Positions 42,462 through 51,393 of a stretch of 64,000 nt of DNA are shown piece after piece. Under the pieces are notes generated by a model, which was not told where the DNA came from, did not search any database, and saw nothing but the letters and a program-made list of their open reading frames with translations. Source of the DNA: DASQFQ01 sp963730115 (GTDB taxonomy: Bacteria > Actinomycetota > Thermoleophilia > Solirubrobacterales > Solirubrobacteraceae); the NCBI GenBank assembly GCA_963730115.1, contig CAVSQM010000003.1:50309-114308 (forward strand). Reading direction: 5' to 3'. The position numbers and the translations under genes were made by a program. The first letter of the stretch is position 1. The number at the start of each line of letters is the position of its first letter.

Positions 42462-43133
42462 GTGCCCCTCGTTGTCGCCAGCCTGACCGACCCGATCGTG
42501 CAGTTCGCCGTCGACGTGATCGACAAGATGGGGCTGCCCGGAATCTTCCTCCTGATGGTCGCGGAGAGCGCCTGCATCCCGATCCCGTCGGAGGCGACGT
42601 TCCTGTTCGCCGGCTTCAACGTCAGCGAGGGCGAGTACTCGATGCTGGCCGTCGTCGCGGTGGGCACCGCGGCCAACGTGGTCGGATCGTGGATCGCGTA
42701 CGCGGTCGGCTACTACGGCCGCGTCGACATCCTCGAGAAGCACGGCAAGAAGCTGCACATCAAGAAGTCGCACCTCGAGTGGGCCGATCGCTGGTTCGAG
42801 AAGTACGGCTCCTGGACCGTCTTCCTGACCCGCATGCTGCCGATCATCCGCACGTTCATCTCGCTTCCCGCCGGCGTCGCGCGGATGCCGTTCTGGCGCT
42901 TCACGATCCTCACCACGCTCGGCTGCATCCCGTGGATCTTCATGCTCACGTTCATCGGCCGCGAGGTCGGCGACCGCTGGGAGAGCTGGAAGGACTCGCT
43001 GCACTACATCGATTACGCGGTCGCCGCGATGATCGTCCTCGGCGTCATCTACCTCGTGGTCCGCAACCGCCGCGGCAAGGCCGAGAAGACGCCCGAGGCG
43101 GCCGGCGAGCCGGCCGCCGATGCGTCGCGCTGA
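42462..43133 (+). CDS. DedA-family membrane protein
   Basis: 223 aa, GTG start, with TAGCCT ten bases upstream. Family features: LPGIFLLMVAESACIPIPSEATFLFAGF (the E/D-x-IP-S motif), GSWIAYAVGYYGR, FLTRMLPIIRTFISLPAGVARMPFWRF (the conserved R-x-x-P-x-x-R region) and five to six helices. DedA/VTT proteins flip or transport undecaprenyl phosphate and other lipids. Its 3' end overlaps uppP by 14 nt, and UppP works on the same lipid, so a lipid-carrier recycling pair is likely. Confidence 0.94.
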   Translation: MPLVVASLTDPIVQFAVDVIDKMGLPGIFLLMVAESACIPIPSEATFLFAGFNVSEGEYSMLAVVAVGTAANVVGSWIAYAVGYYGRVDILEKHGKKLHIKKSHLEWADRWFEKYGSWTVFLTRMLPIIRTFISLPAGVARMPFWRFTILTTLGCIPWIFMLTFIGREVGDRWESWKDSLHYIDYAVAAMIVLGVIYLVVRNRRGKAEKTPEAAGEPAADASR

Positions 43134-43886
43134 GGTCGTCGGCCTCGGGCTGATCCAGGGCCCCGCCGAGCTGCTGCCGGTCTCGTCCTCGGGCCACGTC
43201 GCCGCGCTCCCGCTGCTGCTGGGCTGGGAGCACGCCTCGCTGGAGGGCGCGCGGCGCAAGGAGGTCGAGGTGGCGCTGCACGCGGGCGGCGCGGTCGGGC
43301 TCGTGATCGGGCTGCGGCGGGAGCTGATGGCGCTGCCGCTGGACGTCGCGCTGATCTCGATGGTGCCGACGGTTGCGCTCGCGTTCCTGGCCGAGAGCTG
43401 GATCGAGGAGCGGCTGGGCGGGCCGGCGTCGCTGGCCGGCGGGCTGGTGGCGGGATCCGTGGCGCTGGTCGTCGCCGACCAGCGGCCGGGCGAACGGCTG
43501 GAGGAGGACGCGGGGCCGCGCGACGGCGCGCTGCTCGGGCTCGCGCAGGCGTTCGCGCTCGTGCCAGGCGTGTCGCGCGCGGGCGCGACGCTCGCCGCTG
43601 CGAGGGCGCTGGGGTTCGCGCGGCCGGATGCGGTGCGGCTCTCGCGCGGGATCGGCGTGCCGGTGCTGGTCGGTGCGGCGGGCCTGAAGGGGCTGCGGCT
43701 GCTGCAGCGGCGCCCGGCGCGCTCCGAGCTCGGCACGCTGGCGGCCGGGGCGGCCACCGCGGCGGTGGCGACGCTGGCCTCGATGCCGCTCGCGCGGGTG
43801 CTCGAGCGCGACCGGCCGCTGGCGCCGTGGGCGGCCTACCGGTGCGCGCTCGCGGGCGTCCTCCTCGTGCGCGAGAATCGCGGGCG

Positions 43887-43890
<4 letters not shown>
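43120..43890 (+). CDS. uppP: undecaprenyl-diphosphatase UppP (BacA)
   Basis: 256 aa, slightly short for the family. It dephosphorylates undecaprenyl pyrophosphate to recycle the peptidoglycan and polysaccharide lipid carrier. Motif 1 LIQGPAELLPVSSSGHVAA (about 11-29; normally QGxTEFLPISSSGH) and motif 2 LVPGVSRAGATLAAARALG are intact, with several hydrophobic helices. The conserved Glu, Ser, His and Arg are present. The gene lies between dedA (14-nt overlap) and purM (ATGA overlap). Confidence 0.92.
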
Positions 43891-44932
<1,042 letters not shown>

Positions 44933-44936
<4 letters not shown>

Positions 44937-45148
44937 TCCTCGACCTCGGGCGAGCCCTCGCCCGTGGCGTCGGGGTCAGGGTCGTCGGCCTCGTCGCCCG
45001 TGCCGGCGCCGGGAACGGAGCCGGCCTGCTTCTTCTGCTCCCAGTCGTCCTTGGCCTGCTCGATGTCCTCGGCCAGGTCGTCGGACTGCTCCTCCATCTC
45101 CGCGAGCTCGAACTCCGCCTCCGCCGCGCGCTCCTCGTGCCCCTCCAT
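44933..45148 (-). CDS. small acidic coiled-coil protein, 71 aa
   Basis: ATG at 45148, two bases downstream of the YihY stop on the same strand. The sequence is one long charged helix (MEGHEERAAEAEFELAEMEEQ, LAEDIEQAKDDWEQKKQAG) followed by a disordered acidic end (DEADDPDPDATGEGSPEVED). The helix-plus-acidic-tail layout resembles small actinobacterial proteins of unknown role. Its tight spacing supports co-transcription with the YihY-like gene. Confidence 0.7.
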
Positions 45149-45150
45149 CG

Positions 45151-46176
45151 CTACCCCTCTCTGGCCGCGGCGTCCTCCGCCTCGGCGCGCTCTTCCAGCT
45201 TCTCCCGCAGATAGCCCGCGCGGTCGGCGCGGCGTTCGTGCGTCTCGGTCTCCGGCTCGTCGTCCGCCTGGTCGGCGCGAGCGTGCTCCTGCCGCTCCTT
45301 CTCGACCTGCTCGAGGCGGAGCTCCTCGGTCTTCGGATCGGGCACGTTCGCGAGGGTACCCGCTCGCTGCCGCTCCAACCTCAGCTCGTTGACGACCCCG
45401 CCGGCGAGGATGATGATCGCCAGCAGGTAGAACCAGATCAGCACGATCAGGACGAAGACGATCGTGGTGCGGAGGCCCGCGAGCACGCTGACGTTGCTGA
45501 GGTAGAAGGGGAAGCCGTAGTCGACGACGCCGATGGCGAGCGTCGCGCCGAGGGCGCCGGGCCAGACGCCGTGCCAGGCGACCGCGGTGTTCGGGACCGT
45601 GCGATAGATCGTGCACAGCGCACCGAAGATGATGACGAAGCCGGCGGCGAGCGTGATCGTGTAGAGCGCGTCGCGGTCGGAGAGGCCGAACGGCAGGTCT
45701 TCCTTGTTGGCCAGCAGCAGCGATTGCACGGCCGGCATCGCCACGGTGGCCGCGAAGAACAGCAGGACGAGGCCGAGCATGGCCAGGCCGAAGAGCTTCT
45801 GGCGCACCCAGGTGCGGCAGGGGAGCTCGTAGATGCGGCAGAACGCGGTGTCGAGCGCGCCCCAGAACGCGGTGCCGACCCACAACGAGGCGACGAGGGC
45901 GATGATGCCGGCGGTCGTGCTCGACTCGCGGACCTCGCGGAGCGCGTCGGTCAGGGTGGTCTCCGTGGCGGACGGGAAGAGCTCCTGCAGGTCGGCGAGG
46001 ACGGAGCGCTCGAGCTCCGGCGAGCTGAGGATCTGGCCGGCGACGAACAGCGCGATCAGGGCGACCGGGAAGACGCTGCAGAGCAGGTTGTAGGCCACCA
46101 TCCCGGCCAGGCCCGTCAGGTTGTCGGTGTAGGCCTTCTCCCAGAACTGCTTCAGGCCGCGCCCGATCAGCCGCAT
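45151..46176 (-). CDS. YihY/BrkB-family membrane protein
   Basis: 341 aa. Family start FWEKAYTDNLTGLAGMVAYNLLCSVFPVALIALFVAG, then six helices including IIALVASLWVGTAFWGALDTAFCRIY, KLFGLAMLGLVLLFFAATVAMPA and GVWPGALGATLAIGVVDYGFPFYLSN. A highly charged cytoplasmic tail (about 280-341, KERQEHARADQADDEPETETHERR) is an addition to the core. The family is a predicted transporter or envelope-stress protein (once mislabelled RNase BN). It is divergent from the gene at 46278. Confidence 0.92.
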   Translation of the reverse strand: MRLIGRGLKQFWEKAYTDNLTGLAGMVAYNLLCSVFPVALIALFVAGQILSSPELERSVLADLQELFPSATETTLTDALREVRESSTTAGIIALVASLWVGTAFWGALDTAFCRIYELPCRTWVRQKLFGLAMLGLVLLFFAATVAMPAVQSLLLANKEDLPFGLSDRDALYTITLAAGFVIIFGALCTIYRTVPNTAVAWHGVWPGALGATLAIGVVDYGFPFYLSNVSVLAGLRTTIVFVLIVLIWFYLLAIIILAGGVVNELRLERQRAGTLANVPDPKTEELRLEQVEKERQEHARADQADDEPETETHERRADRAGYLREKLEERAEAEDAAAREG

Positions 46177-46204
46177 CGGTACAGCATGGCGGTCGGAGGA
46201 GCCG

Positions 46205-46232
46205 TTGTCGCGGCGGGTCAGGTGGGTACGGT
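46205..46232 (+). promoter_or_regulatory. promoter candidate upstream of the Ala/Glu-rich protein gene
   Basis: TTGTCG (46205-46210), 16 bp, TACGGT (46227-46232). This gives a leader of about 40 nt with TTAGGAG ahead of ATG 46278. Confidence 0.4.
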
Positions 46233-46277
46233 TCGGTGGAGCCCGCGCACCCGTCCTCGTTAGGAGCGACTTCGACC

Positions 46278-47285
46278 ATGGCCCTCCTCAGCTTCAAGCG
46301 TCTTCTGCTCGTCGGCGTCGCCGTCGCCGCGGGCGCCGCGTACGCCAAGCGCGATCAGGTGCGCAAGGCGCTGCCGGGCGGCTCGTCGCCGTCTCCCGAG
46401 CCGTACTCGCCGCCGGTCCCGGCGCCGTCCAACTACGACGCTCCGGGGCCGCCGGCCAACACCGCGACGCCGGTGCCTGCACCCGAGCCGATGGTGACGC
46501 CGGACCCGGCGCATTCGGACCCCGTCGAGGAGCAGGCGATCCAGGCCGACGACACGGCTGCCGTCGAGGACGCGATCGCCGATGCGGCCGCGGCGGCCCA
46601 GGCCGCGGGCGGCGTGACCACGCCCGCGGGCGCGCCGGCCGGCGGCGTCGACTCCCCGGCGGCGGGCGACCCGCCGTCGCAGCTGACCCCGGATGCGCCG
46701 GGGACCGCGGCAGGGTCGGCCGACGAGGCGCCGCTGGCCGACACCTCCGCCACCGCGGCGGTCGAGGAGGCGGCGGCGGCCGAGACCCGCGCCTACGAGT
46801 CGCCGGAGCCGGCCGCAGAGACGCAGGCGCACGAGACACCGGCCGAGTCACCGCTGGAATCGGGCGAGATCCAGCCGCTCGGCATGGTCGAGCCCGAGCC
46901 GATCGACGAGGCCGCCGAAGAGCAGGCCGCCGCGGCCGAGGCCGCCGCGATCGGCGGGTCGGCGGGCAACGAGTACGCGGGCAGCGAGCTCGGCGAGCCG
47001 GCGAGCGAGGCCGAGCGGCCCTTGGCCGAGGCCGGCGAGGGCGTGGCCGAGGGCCAGGAGCAGGCCGAGGCCGAGCTCGAGGCGAACGCCGGGCCGGGCG
47101 ACGAGGGCATGAGCGACGCCGAGCGTCAGATCGACGACGCCATCGAGGCCGCCGACAACCCGGCGATCGGCGAGACCCCCGACCCCGCCAGCCCGCCCGC
47201 GGAGCCCACGACGGACGACGATGACGACGACATCTCCGGCGGAGACTGGAAGACGTGGTCCGGAGGCGCCGTCAAGCCGCAGTGA
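46278..47285 (+). CDS. membrane-anchored Ala/Glu/Pro-rich protein, unknown function
   Basis: 335 aa from ATG 46278, with TTAGGAG about ten bases upstream. The start MALLSFKRLLLVGVAVAAGA is a single anchor helix, then a short basic stretch (KRDQVRKALPGG). The remaining ~300 residues are disordered and rich in Pro, Ala, Glu and Asp (PEPYSPPVPAPSNYDAPGPP; AAEEQAAAAEAAAIGGSAGN; DAERQIDDAIEAADNPAIG). It ends DDDDDISGGDWKTWSGGAVKPQ, a more ordered C-terminal tag. Together with the next gene it seems a related pair beside a Ser/Thr kinase gene. No function is known. Confidence 0.75.
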   Translation: MALLSFKRLLLVGVAVAAGAAYAKRDQVRKALPGGSSPSPEPYSPPVPAPSNYDAPGPPANTATPVPAPEPMVTPDPAHSDPVEEQAIQADDTAAVEDAIADAAAAAQAAGGVTTPAGAPAGGVDSPAAGDPPSQLTPDAPGTAAGSADEAPLADTSATAAVEEAAAAETRAYESPEPAAETQAHETPAESPLESGEIQPLGMVEPEPIDEAAEEQAAAAEAAAIGGSAGNEYAGSELGEPASEAERPLAEAGEGVAEGQEQAEAELEANAGPGDEGMSDAERQIDDAIEAADNPAIGETPDPASPPAEPTTDDDDDDISGGDWKTWSGGAVKPQ

Positions 47286-47438
47286 GCGGACGGCGGCTCA
47301 GAAGGTCGCCGAAGAACTGACAGATTCCTCACGCGGGACTCAAGGCCTCCCGCGCGCGGTCCGATGCAGTGAGTGCCGGCCGAATCCGCGGCCGGGTCCC
47401 TCCATCTCCGCACGCGACCGCCGAAGGAGCTCCACAGC

Positions 47439-48679
47439 ATGTCCCGCCTCGTCCGATTCATCCTCTTGCTGGCCGGCGCCGGCGCCCTGGTGGCGGTCGC
47501 CCGCCACCTCTCGCGCCGCCACACCGAGGAGGCCAAGCCCTTCTTCGCGGACGCCTACGTCCCCCCGGCCCCCGCGCCGGGCCCGTCGCCGCCGAGGAGC
47601 CCGTCGCGGCCCCCGAGCCCGCCTTCGAGCTGCAGGTCGTCGAGGTCCAGCCCGAGCCCGCCGCCGAGCAGCCCACCGAGGAGCCCGTCGGCCAGCCGCT
47701 GAGCCTCGAGATCCCCGTCGTTGCCGAGCAGTCGGCCCCGGTCGAGGTCCCCATCGTCGCCGAGGAGCCGGTGGCGGAGCCCGCCGACGAGGCCCCCGTC
47801 GGCCGAGGAGCCCGTCTGGTCGCCGGAGCCCGTGGCCGAGGAGCCCGTCGTCGCCGAGGAGCCGGTCGTGGAGCCCGCCCCCGTCGTCGCCGAGGAGCCC
47901 GTCGTGGAGCCGACCGCGGTCGTCGACCAGCCCGTCGTGGACGAGCCGGTTGTCGCCGAGGAGCCCGCCATCGCGGAGGAGCCGGCCGCCGAAGCGCCCG
48001 TCATGGAGCAGCCCGTCACGGCTGAAGTGGCCGACGAGGCCCCCATCGTGGCCGAGGAGCCCGTCGTCGCCGAGGAGCCGGTCGTGGAGCCCGCCCCCGT
48101 CGCCGAAGAGCCCGTCATGGCCGACGAGGCCCCCGTCGTGGCCGAAGAGCCCGTCGCGGCCGAAGAGCCCGCCGTGGCGCTGGTCGCCGAGGAGCCTGTC
48201 GTCGCGAGGAGGCCCCCGTGGTCGCCGAGGAGCCGGTCGTGGAGCACCCCGTCATGGCCGACGAGCCTGTCGTCGCGGAGGAGGCCCCCGTGGTCGCCGA
48301 CGAGCCGGTCGTGGAGCACCCCGTCATGGCCGAAGAGGTCGTCGTGGCCGAGGAGACCCCCGTGGTCGCCGAGGAGCCCGTCGTCGAGCACCCCGTCATG
48401 GCCGAGGAGCCCGTGGACTGGGAGCAGGCGATGATGCACCACTCGCCCGTCGCCGAGCATCCCTTTGCGGAGCAGCCCGTCGTGGCCGAGGAGCACGTCG
48501 GTGAGGAGTTCCGTGCCGTGGCGCCTTCGCCGTTTGTCGCCGAGCCCGGCTCGTCCGAGGAGGCCGAGGAGGAGCCGTGGTTCGTCGCGGACTTCCGTGG
48601 GCCGAAGCCGGAGCCCAAGCCCGAGGTCGAGCGCCCCGCGCAGACCGACACGTGGAGCGGCCGGCCGATCGGGACGTAA
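47439..48679 (+). CDS. membrane-anchored (V/P)-A-E-E-P-repeat protein, three frameshifts (~47580, ~47801, ~48206)
   Basis: ATG 47439 has GAAGGAG nine bases upstream. Anchor helix VRFILLLAGAGALVAVARHL is followed by a linker and then about 300 residues of imperfect repeats (VVAEEPVVEHPVMADEP). The repeat protein passes through three frames: a base is missing at about 47580, one is extra at about 47801, and one is missing at about 48206, each time resuming the same repeat. It ends EEPWFVADFRGPKPEPKPEVE and RPIGT at 48679. Low-complexity DNA probably caused assembly errors. Likely a surface or envelope spacer protein; a strong terminator follows. Confidence 0.7.
47590..48430 (+). repeat. degenerate direct-repeat region coding for acidic VAEEPVVE units
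   Basis: Short DNA units such as GTCGCCGAGGAGCCGGTCGT recur dozens of times with small changes, giving repeats of V-A-E-E-P-V-V-E-(H)-P-V-M-A. The three indels in this gene fall at or near repeat borders. Confidence 0.75.
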
Positions 48680-48709
48680 CGCACGCTGTACAGCCGTACG
48701 CAGGGGTAA

Positions 48710-48740
48710 CCGAGCGCCGGGGTCAACCTCCGGCGCTCGG
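48710..48740 (+). terminator. hairpin terminator after the repeat-protein gene
   Basis: The perfect 11-bp stem CCGAGCGCCGG / CCGGCGCTCGG has a 9-base loop, with flanking GGTAAC/GTTAACC extending the symmetry. It starts 31 bases after the stop at 48679. The rest of 48741-48880 is upstream DNA of the kinase gene. Confidence 0.7.
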
Positions 48741-48880
48741 CGTTAACCGTTGCCGATGGGATGTTTTCAGAGTCAAGGACCCGCAAACGCAGGCCAGGCG
48801 CGCTCCGCGCCGAACGACAAACCACGCAATCGGCGTCGACACGGTACCCCGGTAGTCCACAATACGTAGGTAGAACACGG

Positions 48881-50404
48881 ATGAGCACGCTCGTCGGCAT
48901 GCAGCTGAATGGCCGGTACCGGCTGGACGCCCAGATCGGGGCCGGCGGGATGTCGACGGTCTATCGCGCCTTCGACTCGGTGCTCGAGCGGCGCGTCGCG
49001 GTCAAGCTCATGCACCGCGAGATCGCCGCGGACACCGACCAGCTGGAGCGCTTCAGGCGGGAGGCCCGCGCCGTCGCCCAGCTCAGCCATCCGCACATCG
49101 TCGGCGTCATCGACGCCGGCGAGGAGGACGGCCGCCCCTACATCGTCTTCGAGTACGTCGAGGGCGAGACGCTGAAGGACCGCATCCGCCGCATGGGCCG
49201 GCTCCCGATCGACGAGGCCATCGCCTACGCGATCGAGATCGCCCGCGCCCTGTCGGCCGCCCACGCCCGCCACATCGTCCACCGCGACGTCAAGCCCCAG
49301 AACGTCCTGATCGACGAGGAGGGCTCGGCCAAGGTCACCGACTTCGGTATCGCCCGCTCGCTCGACGAGGAGGGGCTCACCGCCGACGGCCGCGTGCTCG
49401 GCACGACGGACTACGTCTCCCCTGAGCAGGCGCTCGGCCACGACGTCAACGGCCAGTCCGACATCTACAGCCTCGGCGTCGTCCTGTACGAGATGCTCAC
49501 CGGCGACGTGCCCTTCCACGGCGAGAACCAGGTCGCCGTGGCCATGAAGCACGTCCGCGAGGACATCCCCGACGTCCAGACCCGCCGCCCCGACGTCAGC
49601 GCAGGCCTCGCGGCGATCCTCGACCGGATGACGGACAAGCACCTCGAGCACCGCTACCCCGACGCGCACACGCTCGAGCTCGACCTCGAGGACGCGCTCG
49701 CCGCCGAGGCCGCCCGCTCCGGCCACGCCACCGGCGAGGCGACCGCCGTCATCGCCACCCTCCCCGAGAGCACCCGCCGCCGCGTGCCGCTCCGGCTCCG
49801 GCGCCGGATCCCGATCTTCGCCGTCGTCGGCGCCCTCCTGCTGGCCGGCGCGGTCGCCGCGGTCCTCATCGTCCAGGGCATCGACCGCACCCAGCGCGGC
49901 ACCGGCGAGGGCACGGTCAAGGCGCCCGCGGGCACCAAGGTCGTCTCCGTCAAGCGCACCAGCGCCCAGGACTTCGATCCGCTCGGCGACGACGACGAGC
50001 ACGCCGACGAGGCCCGCCTCGCGGTCGACAAGGACCCCGGCACCGCCTGGACGACCGAGAGCTACAGCGGCGGCACCCTGGCCGGCAAGGACGGCGTCGG
50101 CCTGTACATCGACGCCGCCCCCAAGGTCGCCGCCACCCAGATCGAGATCGACACGCCGAAGCCGGGCTGGCAGGTCGAGGTCTACGCGGCCCCCGAGGGC
50201 GACGCCCCGAAGGGCGCACCCGGCGAGGCGGACGAGTGGGAACGGGTCGCCGGCGGCACCGTCAAGCGCAAGCGCCAGCGCTTCAAGCTCCGCACCGACG
50301 GCAAGCCGTACCGCTACTACCTCGTCTGGGCCACCAAGCTCGCGCCGGGCGAGGAGCGCGTCGAGATCTCCGACGTCAGCCTCTTCCGCAAGACGAGCAC
50401 CTAG
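48881..50404 (+). CDS. Ser/Thr protein kinase with extracytoplasmic discoidin-like domain
   Basis: 507 aa. The kinase domain at about 10-270 has GAGGMSTVYRAFD, AVKLMHRE, catalytic HRDVKPQNVLID, DFGIAR and the activation segment GTTDYVSPEQALG, all intact. One membrane helix lies at about 312-332 (IFAVVGALLLAGAVAAVLIVQG). The outside part (about 345-507: DPLGDDDEHADEARLAVDKDPGTAWTTESY ... WQVEVYAA) resembles the F5/8-type sugar-binding C-terminal domain found on actinobacterial MurJ/MviN proteins rather than PASTA repeats. It probably senses a cell-wall ligand. Faces the ddl gene. Confidence 0.92.
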   Translation: MSTLVGMQLNGRYRLDAQIGAGGMSTVYRAFDSVLERRVAVKLMHREIAADTDQLERFRREARAVAQLSHPHIVGVIDAGEEDGRPYIVFEYVEGETLKDRIRRMGRLPIDEAIAYAIEIARALSAAHARHIVHRDVKPQNVLIDEEGSAKVTDFGIARSLDEEGLTADGRVLGTTDYVSPEQALGHDVNGQSDIYSLGVVLYEMLTGDVPFHGENQVAVAMKHVREDIPDVQTRRPDVSAGLAAILDRMTDKHLEHRYPDAHTLELDLEDALAAEAARSGHATGEATAVIATLPESTRRRVPLRLRRRIPIFAVVGALLLAGAVAAVLIVQGIDRTQRGTGEGTVKAPAGTKVVSVKRTSAQDFDPLGDDDEHADEARLAVDKDPGTAWTTESYSGGTLAGKDGVGLYIDAAPKVAATQIEIDTPKPGWQVEVYAAPEGDAPKGAPGEADEWERVAGGTVKRKRQRFKLRTDGKPYRYYLVWATKLAPGEERVEISDVSLFRKTST

Positions 50405-51393
50405 AACGCGTGGCCCGCGCGCTCCGCGCGGTAGCGCTCGAGCGCGAGCTCCAGCAGCCGGTCGCAGACCGACGGGAACGACCGCCCGCTCGTCTCCCAC
50501 ATCTTCGGGAAGCCGCTCGTGGCCGTCATGCCCGGCAGCGTGTTGAGCTCGTTGACCAGCACGCGCCCGTCCTCGACGAAGAAGTCGACCCGGGCCAGCC
50601 CCGCGCAGCCCACGCGCAGGAACGTCTCGCGCGCCAGCGCCTGCACTTCCGAGAGCACCGCCGCATCCACCCGCGCCGGGATCTCCAGCTCGACCCCGCC
50701 CGGCGCGTACTTGGCCTCGTAGTCGTACCAGTCGGCCCCCTGCAGCACGACCTCGGCCGGGAGTGAGGCCTCGGGCGCCCCGTTGCCCATCACCGCGCAC
50801 TCGACCTCGATCCCGGGCGAGAACGCCTCGGCGATCGCCAGCCCGTCGTGCTGGTACGCCGTCTCCAGCGCCCCGTCGAGCTCGTCGGCGGAGGCGACCT
50901 TGCTGATCCCCACCGACGACCCCAGCCGCGCCGGCTTGACGAACAGCGGCAGCCCCAGCCCGGCGAGCGTCGCGCGGACGGCATCCGGCGTGTCCTGCCA
51001 GTCCGTCTCCCGCACCGCCAGATAGGCCACCTGCGGCACCCCCGCGGCGGCCAGCACCTCCTTGAACACGACCTTGTCCATGCACAGCGACGAGGCGAGC
51101 ACGCCCGCGCCCACGTAGGGCACGTCGAGCAGCTCGAGCAGCCCCTGGATCGTCCCGTCCTCCCCGAACGGCCCGTGCAACACCGGGAACGCGATCTCCG
51201 CGCCCAGCAGCCCGCCGCCCGGCACCAGCGACAGCGCGGCGCCGTCGGGCCCGTTCCACGACCCGTCGCGGCCCAGGCGCACGGCGATCACCTCGTGCCC
51301 GCCCTCCTCCAGTGCCGCGCGCACCGTGGCGCCGGAGTCGAGCGAGACGTTGTGCTCGGAGGAGCGCCCCCCGGCCAGGACCGCGACCCTCAC
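50401..51393 (-). CDS. ddl: D-alanine--D-alanine ligase
   Basis: 330 aa ATP-grasp ligase that makes the D-Ala-D-Ala dipeptide of peptidoglycan. Signature segments: VLAGGRSSEHNVSLDSG at the start, FPVLHGPFGEDGTIQGLLEL (about 69-88), ATP-binding FVKPARLGSSVGISKV, and RVDFFVEDGRVLVNELNTLPGMT near the C-terminus. ATG overlaps the stop of the PASTA kinase gene, so it is the last gene of the minus-strand wall cluster. Convergent with the 48881 kinase gene. Confidence 0.95.
   Translation of the reverse strand: MRVAVLAGGRSSEHNVSLDSGATVRAALEEGGHEVIAVRLGRDGSWNGPDGAALSLVPGGGLLGAEIAFPVLHGPFGEDGTIQGLLELLDVPYVGAGVLASSLCMDKVVFKEVLAAAGVPQVAYLAVRETDWQDTPDAVRATLAGLGLPLFVKPARLGSSVGISKVASADELDGALETAYQHDGLAIAEAFSPGIEVECAVMGNGAPEASLPAEVVLQGADWYDYEAKYAPGGVELEIPARVDAAVLSEVQALARETFLRVGCAGLARVDFFVEDGRVLVNELNTLPGMTATSGFPKMWETSGRSFPSVCDRLLELALERYRAERAGHAF

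Noticed and set aside
47555..48496. 313-codon minus-strand Gly/Ser/Thr-rich frame with repeats
   Set aside because: It is the complement of the VAEEP-repeat gene; the plus strand has the ribosome site, anchor helix and ordered C-terminus.
48773..51259. Long minus-strand frame across the kinase and ddl region
   Set aside because: It is antisense to the 48881 kinase and out of frame with ddl, with no conserved motif.
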